This document shows positions 1 to 13,765 of a stretch of DNA of 64,000 nt, piece by piece. This stretch comes from Gorsachius magnificus (Eukaryota > Chordata > Aves > Pelecaniformes > Ardeidae): positions 70,066,054 to 70,130,053 of the forward strand of contig CM067081.1 of the NCBI GenBank assembly GCA_034008185.1. Direction: 5' to 3'. Position 1 is the stretch's first letter; the number at the start of each line of letters is the position of its first letter. The position numbers were made by a program, and so were the translations under genes. The notes under the pieces are model-generated. The model was given only the letters and a program-made list of their open reading frames with translations, did no database searches and had not been told where the DNA came from.

Positions 1-3000
1 ATTTTGGTGAATTTTCTTGCTCTCCCAGGCTATATTCCATATATTCATATGTATTCACTACTGCAGCGCAACATAAATTGGGTGACTCTCCCATCTCTTT
101 TTTTAATACGATCTGAAATAAAGGTGCTGTATTTAAGAAACAGATGAAAAATTCGTCTCATAAATGTGTCATACTCACTTTTCATTCTTGTCTCTTTTTA
201 TCAATTCTCTAAAACTGATTATTTATCACTGGAGAGGGAAGCGAAAAAAAAAAAAAGTAAAAGGCCCATTACAAACCTCTGGCCCAGATCTGCCAGTCTT
301 ACAGTTTTAGTTAGTGTGGGAAGTGAAAGTCTTCTGGAAAGAAATATACTGGCGATGGATGTTCACTTTTTAATCTATTTGTTTTTGATATAATATGCTA
401 TTTACTGTTTAAGGACCTTTCATGTTGGTTTAAATTGAAGTTTTTAAAACCAGTCTAGCATAAAAAGCTCTAAGTGACATAGACTGGGTAGGGAAATACA
501 GCATCTTCTACAGACAGCCTTTGTTTACCACGTTGCCGTTGAAAGGAGCATAAAGCAGGCTTGGTAGATAACCCACCTTCTTCAAACAAGAGAGCTTCTA
601 ATTTCCACACGTCCTAATCACAGTCATGTTACTTCGCTCTCTGTACCAGACCCCTCAGGGCTGGCTCTAGGTTTTGCTGTGAAGTCACATGTGTGGGGCC
701 TGAGGCACTTTTCCACGATGCCTGGAGGTGGGGAGTATGAGATTTGTTTTGTTTTTTTTTTTCTCTTTTGCCAGTTGGGATTCTCTAACTGGCTCAGTTG
801 TCATGGGTGGATGGCTTGGGCAGTAAAGAAGAGAGCAGCACTAAGGTAATCGCTCTCAGGGTTTCATACTTATTTGTTTGCTATGGGGATGAAGACGCTG
901 CAATCGTTTTCTGAGGGAAAGGGAGCTGCTCCCCTCGCCTCTGTTCCCAAAACGGTGTGCGCAATATCCAGGTAACGAATTGCCCTCTGGTTCCCTACTC
1001 TTGCTTCTTTGCTGGCTGGCTGTTGTGTGGATTTATACTGTTCCTCAGCAAAGCAAAGCACCCCATCTGATTTAAGGCATCTTTCTTTGTTACTCTTCAG
1101 CATCTCCAGTGGTAGGTGTAGAAGTGATGCTGACCTCAGCAAGTGCTTAAGACACTTATAGTGGGTTTTTTGGAGTGCTGAAGGGACTTTTGAAGAATGA
1201 TAAGCTACCCCTTTGCTCCTTACTCTGCTGAGAGCATGTTTGGAAAGACAGGGGGTCCTTTGGACCCTGTGTCTGCTTTTGGACCCTGAAATAAAAGGGA
1301 TGCCAAGTGCCTGGGCTCAAGCAGCTGGGGGACACCCAAAGAAAGCTTGTGGGGCTGCTGCAGGGTGTGGGTGGGATATATACTTTGGGGATGACACCAG
1401 ACAGTCTGTGGAGTCTGCCTCTGTCATGTTATACAAAATAGGGACCTTTTATATTGCCGTATTATGCCAAAGAGAAAACTTTATCAAAGCAGAACATTAG
1501 ATAAGAGGGATTTTTTAAAAGTTTAAAACATTTTTGTAAAGCTTGTGTATTCCACTTATTTAAAAGAAGGCAGTAGTTGTACCACTGTTTATGTACACAG
1601 GATCAAGTCTCACTGGAGTTGCAACCATGTGAGAAAAGAATCGGGCCAACTTCAAAGCAATGCTTGGGATCCCAATGTCACCACTGGGAGGATTTAGTGG
1701 AACAAGTTTACCTGAAGTTGGAAACAACCATTTGCTGTTGTTTGTCAAATGTGCTTTGGGACATAAGAAAAGTCTGAGATTCATCACCTGATTATTTACG
1801 AAAACCAAAGCAAGGCATTTTTATTTTGGTTTCTTCTTCAAAGAAAAGCCCCAGATTGCTGAGAGGGTTTCAGTAGAATCGTTTTGTAATCACCTTTATA
1901 TTCTCAGGCATATCTGGCCTTCAAAGTCCATATTAAAACTTCCCACTGATTTCCCTGGGATTATGCCCTTCAGAGTGGGTGACAGGAGGAACAAATACTT
2001 GGCAGGCCTATGTGTTTGCCTGGCAGTCCCAAGGGAAATGCCCCTCTGATCCCCACAAGGCAATCCTCAGTCACCATTTTACAGGATAAGGAAAATCCTG
2101 CCGTTTCCAAGGATGACAGAAAGAGAGAAAGACAGACTGCGTGAGGCGGGATGTGTCGCTCCCTGTTTGAGACAAAGAGAGAATGATAGCACACAAGCAT
2201 CCAAGGGAAGGGAAGCCAGCAGAAGGCTTGTGTAAAGCAGCTAGAATATTTAGTGCTGTTACTTCAATGTAAACAGATACAAATGCATTAATAAAATACC
2301 TTGAAATGTCCTAATTTTAAAGTGTGAATCCTTGTAGCTTGGTATGAACTTCAACACTTTTGCAGATGACTCCAGAGATCATTCTGATTTGAAAGATTTA
2401 TGTTTTAAACAATATGACCTATGAGACATTTATTAGTTTTTTTAAATTTTAGAGTGAAGTGCTCTGTCAATGCGAATTTTATGTATTTTTTCATCAAATA
2501 AGCAGATACTTTGTGGAAGAAATAATCATTCTTGCATTGTTCTTGCGTTATTCCACTTGTGTTCTGTGTATCTTTACCAAGTTGCTGTTATACCATCTTT
2601 GGGCCATAATCTGGGATTGCTTTGCCTTGTACCTCCCTGCTTGATCACAGTCATAGTGACTCTGATGCTAAAAGCTGCTGAATAAACCTCAAATTCCATG
2701 ATGAAGTTCTGGCATATTGACTTCCTTTATTTTATAGTATTTAATGCCAGCTTACTGATCACTGAAAGCTTTTATTATTATTATTATTTTAATTTTAATG
2801 AGCTCACCTTTGTTCATATAGGCCATTCTATCTGTTCTGCTTCTGCAGATAAACCCCAGCTGCAATTGCTCTCACTCGTGATGGCAGCTGTGCTGGGCAT
2901 TCATTGTATCTTTCTTGCCCTAGATTAATTTAGAAGTTGATTTTATACTATCACAAAAGTAGGAGTTCCATCAGCTTCTTAAAGTCAATTCAAAATATCA

Positions 3001-3062
3001 GTGTAGTAACTGCTAAAGGATTGCTTTCAGACAGAAAATATATTCACATTATTTTGGAAAGT
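1..3062. other. AT-rich non-coding stretch
   Basis: No gene, RNA gene or clear repeat was recognised. It holds short homopolymers (A-run near 245-257, T-run near 748-762), a short (TTA)n run near 2773-2790 and only short open frames without recognisable motifs. A fragment near 2070-2100 vaguely resembles the MIR phrase for a 'cattttacag' core but is too short to call. Confidence 0.5.
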
Positions 3063-3560
3063 AGTTTGCCCAGCCTATTCTCAAAGGTGTTCAGTGGGGG
3101 GGACTCCAGACTCTCCACAGACAATCCCTTCTACAGCTTCAATGTCTTCACTGTCAGAAAGTTTTTGTCAACATCTGACCTGAATCTCCTTTGTTTCAAT
3201 GTAGGGCTGTTACCTTCTGTCATTTCCCTGTAGACCTGAAACACAAACTCTTTACTGCCTCTTTGCAGAAGGCTTTTTCAGATTTGAAGCCTTTGTCGTT
3301 CATGTCCACTCATTCTCTTCTCCGGATGAAATCACCCCAGCTCAGGTTTTCTCGCAGGTCAGGTTTTCTTGCAGGTCACATTTTCCAAACTTCTGATCAT
3401 TCTCATTCCTCTCCTTCAGTCTTGAAGGCAGCTGCATCTTTCTTGAAATGTGATGCTTTAACTAGGTCCATGCCCGCTGCTCAGCCGAGCAGCATGAACT
3501 GCCTGTATCGTGCAAGAACACTTCTGTCTGCAGAGCTCCCAACATCTTAGCCTTCCTGTA
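3063..3560 (-). mobile_element. Ancient CR1-type LINE fragment (3' part)
   Basis: Read on the plus strand, this stretch follows the antisense of CR1 reverse-transcriptase C-terminal and downstream sequence: 'gcccagcctattctcaaaggtg', then a segment about sores, 'ctgacctgaatctcc', then 'ctgatcattctcattcc', then 'catctttcttgaaatgtgatg'. The order matches CR1 copies from birds and turtles, so the element lies on the minus strand. It is heavily diverged, has no intact frame, and lacks the terminal octamers. An internal near-duplication of about 18 bp (two copies of a 'caggttttctygcaggt' unit near 3342-3378) may be a later local duplication. The family assignment is by recall of CR1 patterns and the ends are approximate. 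Confidence 0.6.
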
Positions 3561-6500
3561 TCCAGTTACATTTCTGATTTTCTCTCCCACAGCTCTGGGG
3601 AGAAAGAAAGAGATTCTCCCTTGTTCAGAATGAAGCTTCAGCCTTGTGTTACTCACTCCTACCTGGGGAAACCTTCAAAATTCTTCAGATGCTGCCTAAG
3701 ATGGAAAGAGGGCCCTGGGCATAATCTTTCGGAACAGACTGGAAACCATGCTTTATCTGTGTAGGTGAGACACATACTTTTGACCCCATACAATTCTCCT
3801 GTTGTTTTTCCTTCCAAAATGAAACTCTCCTAAAAATGCAATATTTAATTTTAGCTTTTTTTCTGTTTTTTTTTTTTTTCCTCATGTAATTATTGGCTTT
3901 AGTAATTTAAGCAAAAGTGATATAAAAGTACAATTTTGCACCAAAAAAAAAGTCTTGACTTCTTATTTTCTTTATTGTTATTTCACCCTAAGTGGCTTGC
4001 ATAGTTAAGCATAAAAAAATGTGGTTTGTCATCATCTGTTTAAAACTTCATCTTAAGGTCAGTAAAAGTTTTGTGAAAAAACCCTCACCCAATTCTAGAG
4101 CGGATGCTCTCCTTCTTGCCTTGAATCAATTAAGCGAATAAACTGTTAAGAAATTCTTATTTAAGTCTGTCACCTATGTAAATTCATTCAGATTTTGTAT
4201 CAGGCTAGCTGGTTGGGTTTGTTTACAGCTGCATATTTTGAATATTTTCTAAAAAATGGCGAGATTTTAATCACAGAAAACTTAGACTTAGGGGCCTCAC
4301 TCCCTTAAAGTCAACAGAAAACTCCCTTGAGCTTCTCTTGGGAAGGGCTGAGCCTTTAATCTGTGTTTGTTTAATAACAAAGTCCCTGAGATAGTCTGGT
4401 AGATAGGTTTCTTTGAGCCACACTTGTAGCAATACTAAGCATGTTTTCTTTCTGATATACCCTGGTTTCTTAGACTGTTTAAGCAGGTACTAATGACTTT
4501 GCTACCATGGCTGGCTCCTGACTTTCTGTTCCTAATCCATGAAAGTGGATAAACAGTTTGCAGCAGAAGTGTGAAAATACATATATATTTTTAAATGACT
4601 GGTTCATCATTACTCTGCTGTTTTCTTATTCCATTAAATTCCATCACACATGATCACTTCTGAACAAACATTTGCAGTCAATATTTGCTAAAAAAGTCCA
4701 ACACAACCTAGTAAATAAAGCATTAGAAAGCATAATTTTGTTCCTTCACCCAGCTAAATCCATTAAGACTTTTACACAAGTAAAAACTAAAGACAAAGGA
4801 ATTTCTTAAAACATGAAGGCCTGTAGCGCATTTACATTTTGAAATTAATTGCTGACCTAATTATTTGTGAGTAGTAGGATAAGTTAATCAAATATAACTT
4901 ACAGTAAAGCTTCTAAACACCCACAGGATTTTCTCCCCCAGAGTAAATTGTCATAGTGGTCCAGTTTGACAATCCATTCTCACTGTCATCTTGTGACCAA
5001 AGGAAGACTATCTGGGAAATGGTACCATATGGAGACACAAGAGAGAATGAAATACTTAGATCTCCTGTACAAAGGCATGATAAGCTAACAGTCACCAGAG
5101 GAAGTCAGGAACGACAAAGCTTTGAAAAAAGGAATATCCTGCCTTTCAAATCCATTTAGATTTATTTTTATACTGTCTCCAATTTGGACTAAAATACTCT
5201 GATATTAAATATGCATATAAAATAGCAAATGTATTGTGTAATGTTTCATTTCTAGCATATCTGTGGATCTGCATTTCATGCTTAGCATCAGTTTGATGGA
5301 AAGACTGGTATTTATAGACAAGACTAGGACCTTTTCTTCTTCATCTTAGGGAAACCGACTGCGGTATCCACAAATAATATGTCGCAACCAACCACTGCAT
5401 GACCTGAGGCTAAGGATGCACAATTTTATTTCAAAACGCACTCAGAAACAAAATCTGATGAAACTATCAGGTAACGTGACCAATGCATTATCTTCAAAAG
5501 GCATACCTAGGCATTTGAGTTAGAAATACCTCATCAGTAGTAGTATGAACTACTTCATCGCTTCTCTTATTACAGCACTGCCTCTCTCCTGTCATCTGCT
5601 GGCAATGGCAACCCACAGTAAAGGATGTTTTTCTGATCATTTTGCACTCATTAAATACAGCTGTCACAATAGCGGATGCGAGAATGCATACAAAACTTTT
5701 ATGCCACGTCAAAATAAAGCAGAAACATTTTAAAAAGATCTGAAACCTTTGAAGCCTTTTCTTGAGAAATATTGAAATATTGCTTTTTGTTGTTGTTTTC
5801 GACAATTGAAATTGTTCCACAGCGACACGCATTAAAAACTCACTGCAGAACAAAACATCATCCATCAAAATTAAAGAAAAAGGAAAAAAAAATGGAGAAA
5901 AAATAAAAACAAATCCAACCTTGCAGAAGCACAAAGTCTTTGGTTTCTGAGAGTCTGAAGTTCTGGTTCATCACCTGATTTCTGGGGCTGAACACATATC
6001 GAGTTCCAAAATCTCAAGGGAGCTGACATTTATTTCTGGACCATGGATGAAATCTGCCCTATAAAGCTTCCAGCTGAGTGAAAACATCTTCCCCAAGTTC
6101 CCCATTCTGAGAAACAGTTCCCTTTCATGCTAAGCAGCAGTAAATTCTGTTGTTGTTTGACAGTATTGCCATAAAAAAATATTTAAAAGGGCAGCATGAA
6201 TGACCCCAAAGACCTTCTGTAACTGGTGTGAACAGAGAATCCCCTATGAATAGCATTAGTTAATATTCTTCTCTGTATGCAAGCGTGTTCTGAAGAACGG
6301 TAACATCCAAGGTGACCTGTTGAAGACTTCAGTCATCCTGAGCTGGAAGAAAGCAATAATTTGCACCCATCTTGCACCTCCCCATTTCAGGATTGCATGA
6401 TTATTTAAAAAAAAGTGTTTAACTTTGAAGCATCTCCTTGAGTTGATTACTATCCTGAAACTGTGAAGCAGAGCTCCTCAGCAAAGATAGATATTTTCAA

Positions 6501-6846
6501 AGATACAGATTTTTCAGATGAGACCCACCTTGTGGGTAAAATAGCTACTCACGAGAACAAACTCAAGATATTCTGGGTGCTTGATCTTAAGCTTTAATCA
6601 AAAGACTTCTTCAAAGACTGGACCACACAGGTATAAATCTACTACTTTTATTACTTGCAGTTATTTGTTTAGCAAGAATTACATGAGCTCCATTGCCTTG
6701 TTGCAAGCCCTACCTTCCACCTCTCCTGAGGGTATGGGCTGGGGTCAATTATGTGGTTGACTTGTTGTGGGCTTCCCATTCCCTTTTCATTTTTAATTTG
6801 CAATTTCTTCATGTGCAAACAATGGTGGGAAAAAATGTGCAAGTGC
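3561..6846. other. Non-coding stretch, no recognised gene
   Basis: AT-rich unique-looking sequence. The longest frame is a 146-codon minus-strand ORF at 5494-5934, rich in Phe, Cys and Lys, with no domain I recognise; its composition reflects T-rich antisense DNA rather than a protein family. No repeat family was recognised. Confidence 0.45.
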
Positions 6847-6875
6847 ATGTGTGTGCATGCATGTGTGTGTGTCTG
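6847..6875. repeat. (TG)n-rich microsatellite, interrupted
   Basis: Alternating TG and CATG units with interruptions, followed by ordinary sequence. Confidence 0.75.
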
Positions 6876-7163
6876 AAAATACCCTTACCACATATGTGAA
6901 AATGCTTCATGCTCACAAGCCTATCAGTGGTAGGATGCAGCAGGGATGCTGGGAAAGGAGGTCCTCGAAAGCCATGGCTGGCTGGAGCAGGCCCAAGCTC
7001 TCTCATTCCTCACGCAAAATGCAAACACATGATGGCCGAAGGGAGACAACTTCTAGCATCCATGCACTTGGCACCCAGGCAATGCAGGCTGCTTTCTTTA
7101 TGGGAAGCTAAGCGTGTCTCCATGAGATATAGTATCCCTACGACTGTTATGTAGAGATACACT

Positions 7164-7192
7164 CATCTCTCTCTCTCTCTCTCTCTCTCTCT
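7164..7192. repeat. (TC)n microsatellite
   Basis: About 14 uninterrupted TC dinucleotides, a likely length-polymorphic simple repeat. Confidence 0.95.
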
Positions 7193-10100
7193 GACCTCCT
7201 CCTTCCTGATGTAAGTCTTCCTGCTCCCTCTACTTTTCTTTTTCGTTACCTTGTGTATTGTCCTTTACCTTTGTTGGAGGTGTCTTTCCTGAGATGAAAG
7301 AAAAATTTTGTCCCTGGCTTTGGAAAAGGATAAAGAAGGCACAAATCTTACTCCTGGACCATATTCACCTAAAGCAGCAGTTTTTGTTAATGGGTATAGT
7401 GAAGGCATGACAGAATTTGTGGGTGAGAATATTAACACTGAGAAGAACATTGCTGAACTCTCACTTGCCATTACAGCCTTCCACTACCATTCCTGGCACA
7501 GACCGTCGCAAGCAAAGCCCATCTGAGTTCCTGGGTAGCGTCTGCTTCCCAGATTGCAGAAAAATTTTGCAGATGATTCTAGACTCCGTAAACCTGAATC
7601 TCAGGGCACTATATAATCCAGCTATGGCTGTAGGGTCAAGTCACTTTAGGACTTAACTGGATGGGGAGAAATCACAGTGGAGTGACCAGTGGGAGAAAAT
7701 ACAGCCAGAAGAAATCCCAGCACATGGGCTGTGGATGAGTATGAACAGAAATTAAGGTAAAGGTGAAGAATTTGACATGCCGTACAGTGCATGAAGTGGG
7801 AAAAACTTTATGGCAAAAGTTGAGATGAAGGGGAGACAAAAACCACAAAACATCCATAAGCAACATCCAGCTCCCCTTGCATGCATCCGCAACTTCTTGC
7901 TAGCCTGTAGCCACTCTCTCTCAACGTCAGAGCCCTCCTGCTGGTCTTGGGCCAGCTGGGACAGCCCGCTGATGCCCTGGCTGCTCCTGGCCCTCCCTGT
8001 TGAGACATGTGTTCCTCACTACTGCCATCCCATGCCAGGCCAGTACACTCGAGTACCTGGCCAGCTCCTGTCTTACTGGCTTTCAAAAGTCATTTTCAGA
8101 CTGGACGGTAATCTCGGAATCCGCCCGACAGGGCACTGTGTAATCCCTGATCTATTTTAAAGGTCAAGTCCTGCAGGTTTTGCTTGGTTTTGACTCATTC
8201 AGACCTTCCAGTGATTTCAAAAAGCCATAGACTTAGATAAGGGAGGGCAGAACTGAGGCCACAGTCAGATTTCCAGTATAAAAAGGGGCTTCATTTTCAG
8301 ATGGCTTCACTGTACCTGTGTTAAGGTTTCACAGTTCTATTTCTCTCATTGAAATACATGGAAGGATCTGTACATCAAATACATAAAAGATTTGACTTTT
8401 AATTCTTACCATGTATTTTGGTAAGAGGAATTAAATGTCAAAACACAAAAGCAATTATACACTTAATGGTAAAAAACATATAATCAAGTCATTTTTTTAT
8501 TTTCAAATTGCGGGGATTGAAATAAAAGGGCAAGAGGGTCTTACTTTGACATTATATGAGATGGAAAGGCACATTTGTATCCTTTTGTACCTTTTACAAA
8601 ATGAATACGCCTGTAATCAGACCCATTCATTTTGAAAAGGAGATTGTGCTTTAGATCTATGGCATATTTGCGAGGGTGTTGAGAAAGTATCTCAGTAAAA
8701 TGTGCCATAGGAAATCAACTCTGGGGAAATGCAGTTATTCTTCATGATGATATACAACTAGTTTGGCATAACACTTGGGGTGAAACAAAGCTTGCTGGTA
8801 CGGGAGAGTCATCGCTGCATATTTTACCCACCATCACTACAGCAAAGTAGGCAAATTTTTCAGCTCGGGAAGTCCCTGGGTTGCCAGTTGCTGGAGGCTG
8901 GGAGAGTGATCTGGAGCACTCTGCTGCAGGGTCGCCTTCTTCTCCTTCTCTTCTGTAGCCAGCTGCTGGTGGCCACTGTTGGGGTTAAGACACAGGTTCT
9001 CAGATCTGCCTTTGTCAGGGCATTTATTATGTTCCTCTCCTGTCCCCAGCAAATTTAAATGGGGAAGAAACCAAAGCCATGTTGGTACCTCTATGTTTCT
9101 ATGGTGTTAGAAACCAGTGGCCGGTTGCTGGTGTATCTGTACAATCCCTAACACAGTGAACCACTGTTCCTACTGCTAGGCTGGTAGGCACCTCAACATG
9201 GCATGTGGGCAGCTATATAGTATAGTGCATGGCTCATGTGGTGACATGTCCCGCAGAACTAGCGAGCTGGTCCTTCAGACTGGGCACAAGAGTTCCCTCA
9301 TCACAGCTCTCTCTGGCCTGAGGAGGTGGGTCTCCTTCCCAGAGGCCGGGGATGACTGTTGCATATTTGCAAGTCCTGCTGTAGCTGAGCCAGACTGAAG
9401 GTACAGAAATGGACTTCTGAGAGCTTAGTGACAACATGGTCCTGGGATGGTGCTTTTCCACTTCTACAGCAGTTTATGGGGGAATAGAAGTCCTAGTAGT
9501 GATAAATATTGCTACATTACTGCAGTACAACCGTTGCTTACATTCAGCATCAATCTCTGTGAACCAAATTCCTTTTTGCTGCTGCAAAACCTATGAACAT
9601 CTCCAACCAGAAACATGCCAGATGTAAGGCGTGGGATCATTCTTCCATCCCACAGGCTAGTTTACCCAGATTGCTCCAGATTCTAGGGTCTGATTCTTAC
9701 TTACGATGATATTGCATTCCTGAAGCTGTGCGAAAGGACTAAAAATTGCTATGGCTGTACCTGCCGTGTAGATATACAGCTGAGTGGCTTTGGCATGAGC
9801 TAGAAGAACACTCCCAAAGTACAAATCTGAAAACACAACTTAAAATGCTCCAGAAAAGGAATTCAAGCTGAACCACCTATCAGCCCACGGTTTTGTCATT
9901 CTAAATGGGAAATATTTCTGTGGAGCGTGATGATTCCCTGTATACACAGAGAGTTGGCACGCTGCTTAAAGCTTCTCCAGGTACCTAAGTTACAGGAAAG
10001 ACTTTGCTTCAATAGCATTACACCAGTAACCTGTCCCAGACTAAAAGTAGGTTATTTACTGTGGAGATGGGCCAGCTAGGATTCTATTTTCATGTAAGCT

Positions 10101-12164
10101 CTAATTCTTGCCTTCTAAAATTCATTTTGGCACATTTATTGTTGTATAAATACTTATGTGTTTTCTCACTGCCTCTGGCATAATGGTAACATAAATATTT
10201 AAAAAAAAACCAAACAAAAAACAAGCAAAAATAATAATTTGAGGAAGTACGAAAACACTGACCAGTTGACCTGGAGATCTGCTGCTTCTTTATGCCACTT
10301 CAGTGGTAAACATGTGTATAGAGGGCTTAAAAAACTTCAGAAGGCTTTAAGAGAATATTTGTATGTATATTTTATGTCTAAGAAATGGTAAAACATCTAT
10401 TTTGTGTGCCAGAGAACTATTATAAATCTATATTTAGCTTTCACTTTCAGTGGGTGTTATCCGCTAATGTATATTTTGGTGAGTTTGGAAATCTAATGTT
10501 AAACTGTGGTATTTTTTGCTTTCTGAAAAGAATGGGCTTTTGCTAACAAAAGAGGCAAAAAAAGACAACCTGCTAAATGGTACTTACTGAGAAATAAGAT
10601 TCTTTCTTCCAGGGAGAAAGAGCCATCAAAATTTTAAATCCTACTTGCAGGATTGCATTTCTACAGAAAAAAAAAAATTAAAGAATCCCTTTTTTACAGA
10701 AGTTAAGTTCTCTCAAATTCGGGGAATTGAATTGAATCCCATCATGTTGAGTTTCCCCCCAGAGAAAGTGTAATGTCTGGTGTAGGAAGCCCCTGAAAAC
10801 AAATTTTTTGATGGACATTTTCTGTCACCCTTTGCCATCGTGGCATACATTTTCCTGTCACATATAATATACAGTAATTATATGGATTTTCCTCTTTCCA
10901 AATGGGAGGAATGCTTCCTTACTCGAACGGAGGGGCCGCAGACTACTAGTCAACCTAAAAATCCTGTTAGCATGACATCTCAGCACAAATAAAGAATTTG
11001 GATCAGTGCCTTGTTAGATCACCTCTATTTCTAGCTCGCTGAGTAAAAGAGCATTTTTGCAGCCTAGTTTGATAAGTAAAAGGTGTCTTTCTCACCTGCG
11101 TGCACTCTGAATTGTCACTCTCGTTCTTTGTTCCTTTGCATGCGGCTGTTGTCAGCTCCCGAGTCAGAGAACCACTTGCAGGAACGGCTCGGGAGAGTTT
11201 TGGAAGAAAGGAAAGGGAAAAAAGGAGCCACATTTTTATTTAACAGGAGAAGGAGAACAGAAAGAAAAGAAAGGTGTTCTCAAGATTGTAGCCTGCAGCC
11301 TTGTCAGGTAGCATTTCTTCAGATGGTTTTTTTTCCTCTCCCCTTTCCCACCCCAAGATCTCTCTTCATCATTTTTTTAAACATCTCTTCTGGGACAGGG
11401 ACATGAAAGTGAATTGTGGGTCAAAGGCAAGAATTAGGGGTTGCTGGGGCTGCTTTCTGATGGCTTTACTTTATCTTTGTGTCCAAGCTTTTGCCAGCCA
11501 GCAGGTACCGCAGGTTATCCATTCCAGTCACATCATTTTCTGCTTGATGACAAGCATCACACCTTCATCCATCACATTTACATTTCAAACTGCCACACTG
11601 CTCTATTGATTAATTATTTAGCAGCTCTTGGCCACTTGTGAGGGTTTCTGCGCTCACGTTTCAGGGAGAAGGTCCATTCTTTTTATTTATGTGCGGTTTT
11701 GTAAAACAAAAAAAATATGTAAAGCCTTTAACACACACACATCCTAACAACCCGTGCGTGCGCGCCTGTATGTAAGCATGTGTATGTGCATATTTAGGTG
11801 TATCTGTGTGCGTACACTGGTACAATTAGGTACACACAGGGAGCAGAAGCAGGTAATCTGATCAATAAGCACATGCTCACACTGATAATAGATTTCTGAG
11901 TTTTCAGAGCACCGAGCAGCAGATCAATGAGACCTTGCAGGTGTGCTGGAGCGGGAATTGCATCAGCTACATCAGGCTCCCTACAGGCCAGTGGGGAACA
12001 CGTGCATCATCCTCTGGGCTCTGTCACTTCGAGCTAAAACAGGTGGGGGGCTTTCGCAGGTGCCTGGTAACGGCTATGTTTCTTCCACATCACGGGCAGG
12101 GAAGGGAAGCCTCTGAACAGGACAGGGCATCTGGTTCCACCTAGGGCTCTGCTTGCCCCAGCAA
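7193..12164. other. Non-coding stretch, no recognised gene
   Basis: Several short open frames occur on both strands (for example around 7.8-8.16 kb and 8.8-9.06 kb), overlapping each other in opposite directions, which is typical of chance frames. No protein family was recognised. One possible short exon at 10588-10660 on the minus strand is described separately. A dinucleotide-rich patch with CA, TG and CG steps lies near 11731-11815. Confidence 0.4.
10588..10660 (-). other. Possible 73-bp minus-strand exon (weak)
   Basis: On the minus strand a long T-rich tract ending in CTGTAG precedes this segment, and a GTAAGTACC donor follows it. One frame is open through all 73 bases (one leading base plus 24 codons). 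Its entry phase is the one that the 14624-14732 candidate would supply. The peptide is not recognised. Splice-like signals are frequent in AT-rich DNA, so this alone is weak; it matters only as part of the exon chain around 14.6-15.7 kb. Confidence 0.15.
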
Positions 12165-12290
12165 ATGACTCCATCTGTCTTTTCCTCAGTTCCCCTTTGG
12201 TGAAATGGAGAATTAGGATCTAATCTTACAGTCCTCGTGCATGCTTGATTTTATCTGTGAAGTACCCTAGTTCCATTGTAAGAATAAAAT
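12165..12290 (-). mobile_element. MIR/CORE-SINE-like relic
   Basis: The plus strand reads 'ttttcctcagttccccttt', a spacer, then 'aaatggagaattaggat', which parallels the antisense MIR core (CTCAGTTTCCCCATCTGTAAAATGGGGATAAT). The tail resembles the 'ctgtgaagtaccctagtt' segment near the SINE centre. It is ancient, diverged, and its ends are uncertain. Confidence 0.45.
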
Positions 12291-13765
12291 CTAACTGCCC
12301 TAACTAGAAATGAAAAAATCTAGGTTAGATTAGAAATCTTTGTTTGGAAGAGCGATGTTTGGCCTTGCCTCCGATCCCTGGGGCACTCCTGGGCACTCTG
12401 CTTTGGCTGGACACTTTTCTGACCCACCACCACCTCCCACCCAGCAGATCCCATGAGGGCAATTTGAAATCCTTTGGTGTCCCAGGTGGTGGTGCACTCC
12501 AGACTACTCTCTGATACTCATAACTGCTCACTCAAAGATACGTGTCTCTAGAAGGAACAGCTACAAGAAGAAAGCAAGATGAAGTATTCGATGATGGGAA
12601 GACGAATGTTTTCAGTAACGGTTTTGAAAAAATCTTCTGATGTTCGTGACATCATGTACTTATGTTGGAGCAGGAAATGAGGTCATCTTGAATTCTAAAA
12701 TAAACTTAGTATTTGGATCTGTTTTAATGTTTTCTACTGTTTTCATTTTTTACAAGTTTATTATGGATATAACCCAACAAATGTAAACAGGGTGATTCCT
12801 TTTCCTGCTATTCATTTTCAATAATTTGTGACTTATGCAAAGCCTATTAAAATCAAAGGGAGTATGTACATTAACTTAATAGGCTCTGGATGAGACCCTT
12901 GAAGAGGAGGGACCACATGGCTCTTATTGCTCCATCTCTTGCATTTCTGTCTTTATCCTTCAAATTGTAAAAATAAATGTAATACCACTGACTTTTTTCA
13001 TGGATGGGATTTGTGCCAGTATTGAGGTCATTGTCTGAATGGTGTTAGGCTAGGATTGGTCAACATTTTTCTGTCAAGATTACTTGGTTTATTATAAAGT
13101 ACATTGGGAACTTGTATAAGGCAAGTGAATATCCTATTTATATATTAACAGTGAAATATTAAGGCATTCAGACAATAAGACAAAATCATGTTTGGTCTAT
13201 TAGTGAAGTTACTACACTATTTAACATACAGAGAATAACTGACTGGCTCCTTTCTATGGAGAGCACTGAAATAAAAATTGAAGTCAACCTTAGTCCTGTC
13301 TTGCGGTGGAAGATTTGGTTGTTTGGTCAAATATAATCTCCATCTCTGACCGCAGTTAAATGAAATATTTAGTGTTTGATTTTTGCCATTTCTTCCCCTC
13401 TGTGTTCGCTTCTCGTCCTGCCTTGTTTAGTCCCTTTTTTTCTCTTTTGTAACAGAAACTTCTGTGAAGTGCGAATTCATTTACTGTTTTTTTTTTCAGC
13501 TCTTTCCAAAACTCCTCCACCTTTGGCATGTAATGCAGCACTTAATGCTGACAAAGGTCATTTTATGTGGACAGACTCGATGTCAGGCAGACTGAACTCT
13601 CCAGTGTATGTCTATATTTGGCCATCAGGGCCAGGCCTGAAGAAAGGCAAGATGATGGCTCCTGGGTCAAGTGTGTTCCCTTGCCTTGGGTAAACGAACG
13701 AATGGAAGATGGAGCAGCTCTGAGGCAGCAGCACAAGGTACAGCACCAAAACTTAAGCCTGATAA

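Noticed and set aside
2060..2110. Possible MIR core ('ccattttacaggataaggaaa').
   Set aside because: Match is about 20 bases with no supporting flanks.
5494..5934. 146-codon minus-strand frame.
   Set aside because: Phe/Lys/Cys-biased composition mirrors T-rich and A-rich DNA; no domain, no splice or promoter support.
11003..11233. Minus-strand frame containing LTTAACKGTKN and RNRGDL, both reminiscent of convertase P-domain motifs (ACEG... and RRGDL).
   Set aside because: Spacing between the two motifs is too long by about 14 residues, no other P-domain residues match, and it lies 7 kb from the convertase-like exon. Treated as coincidence.
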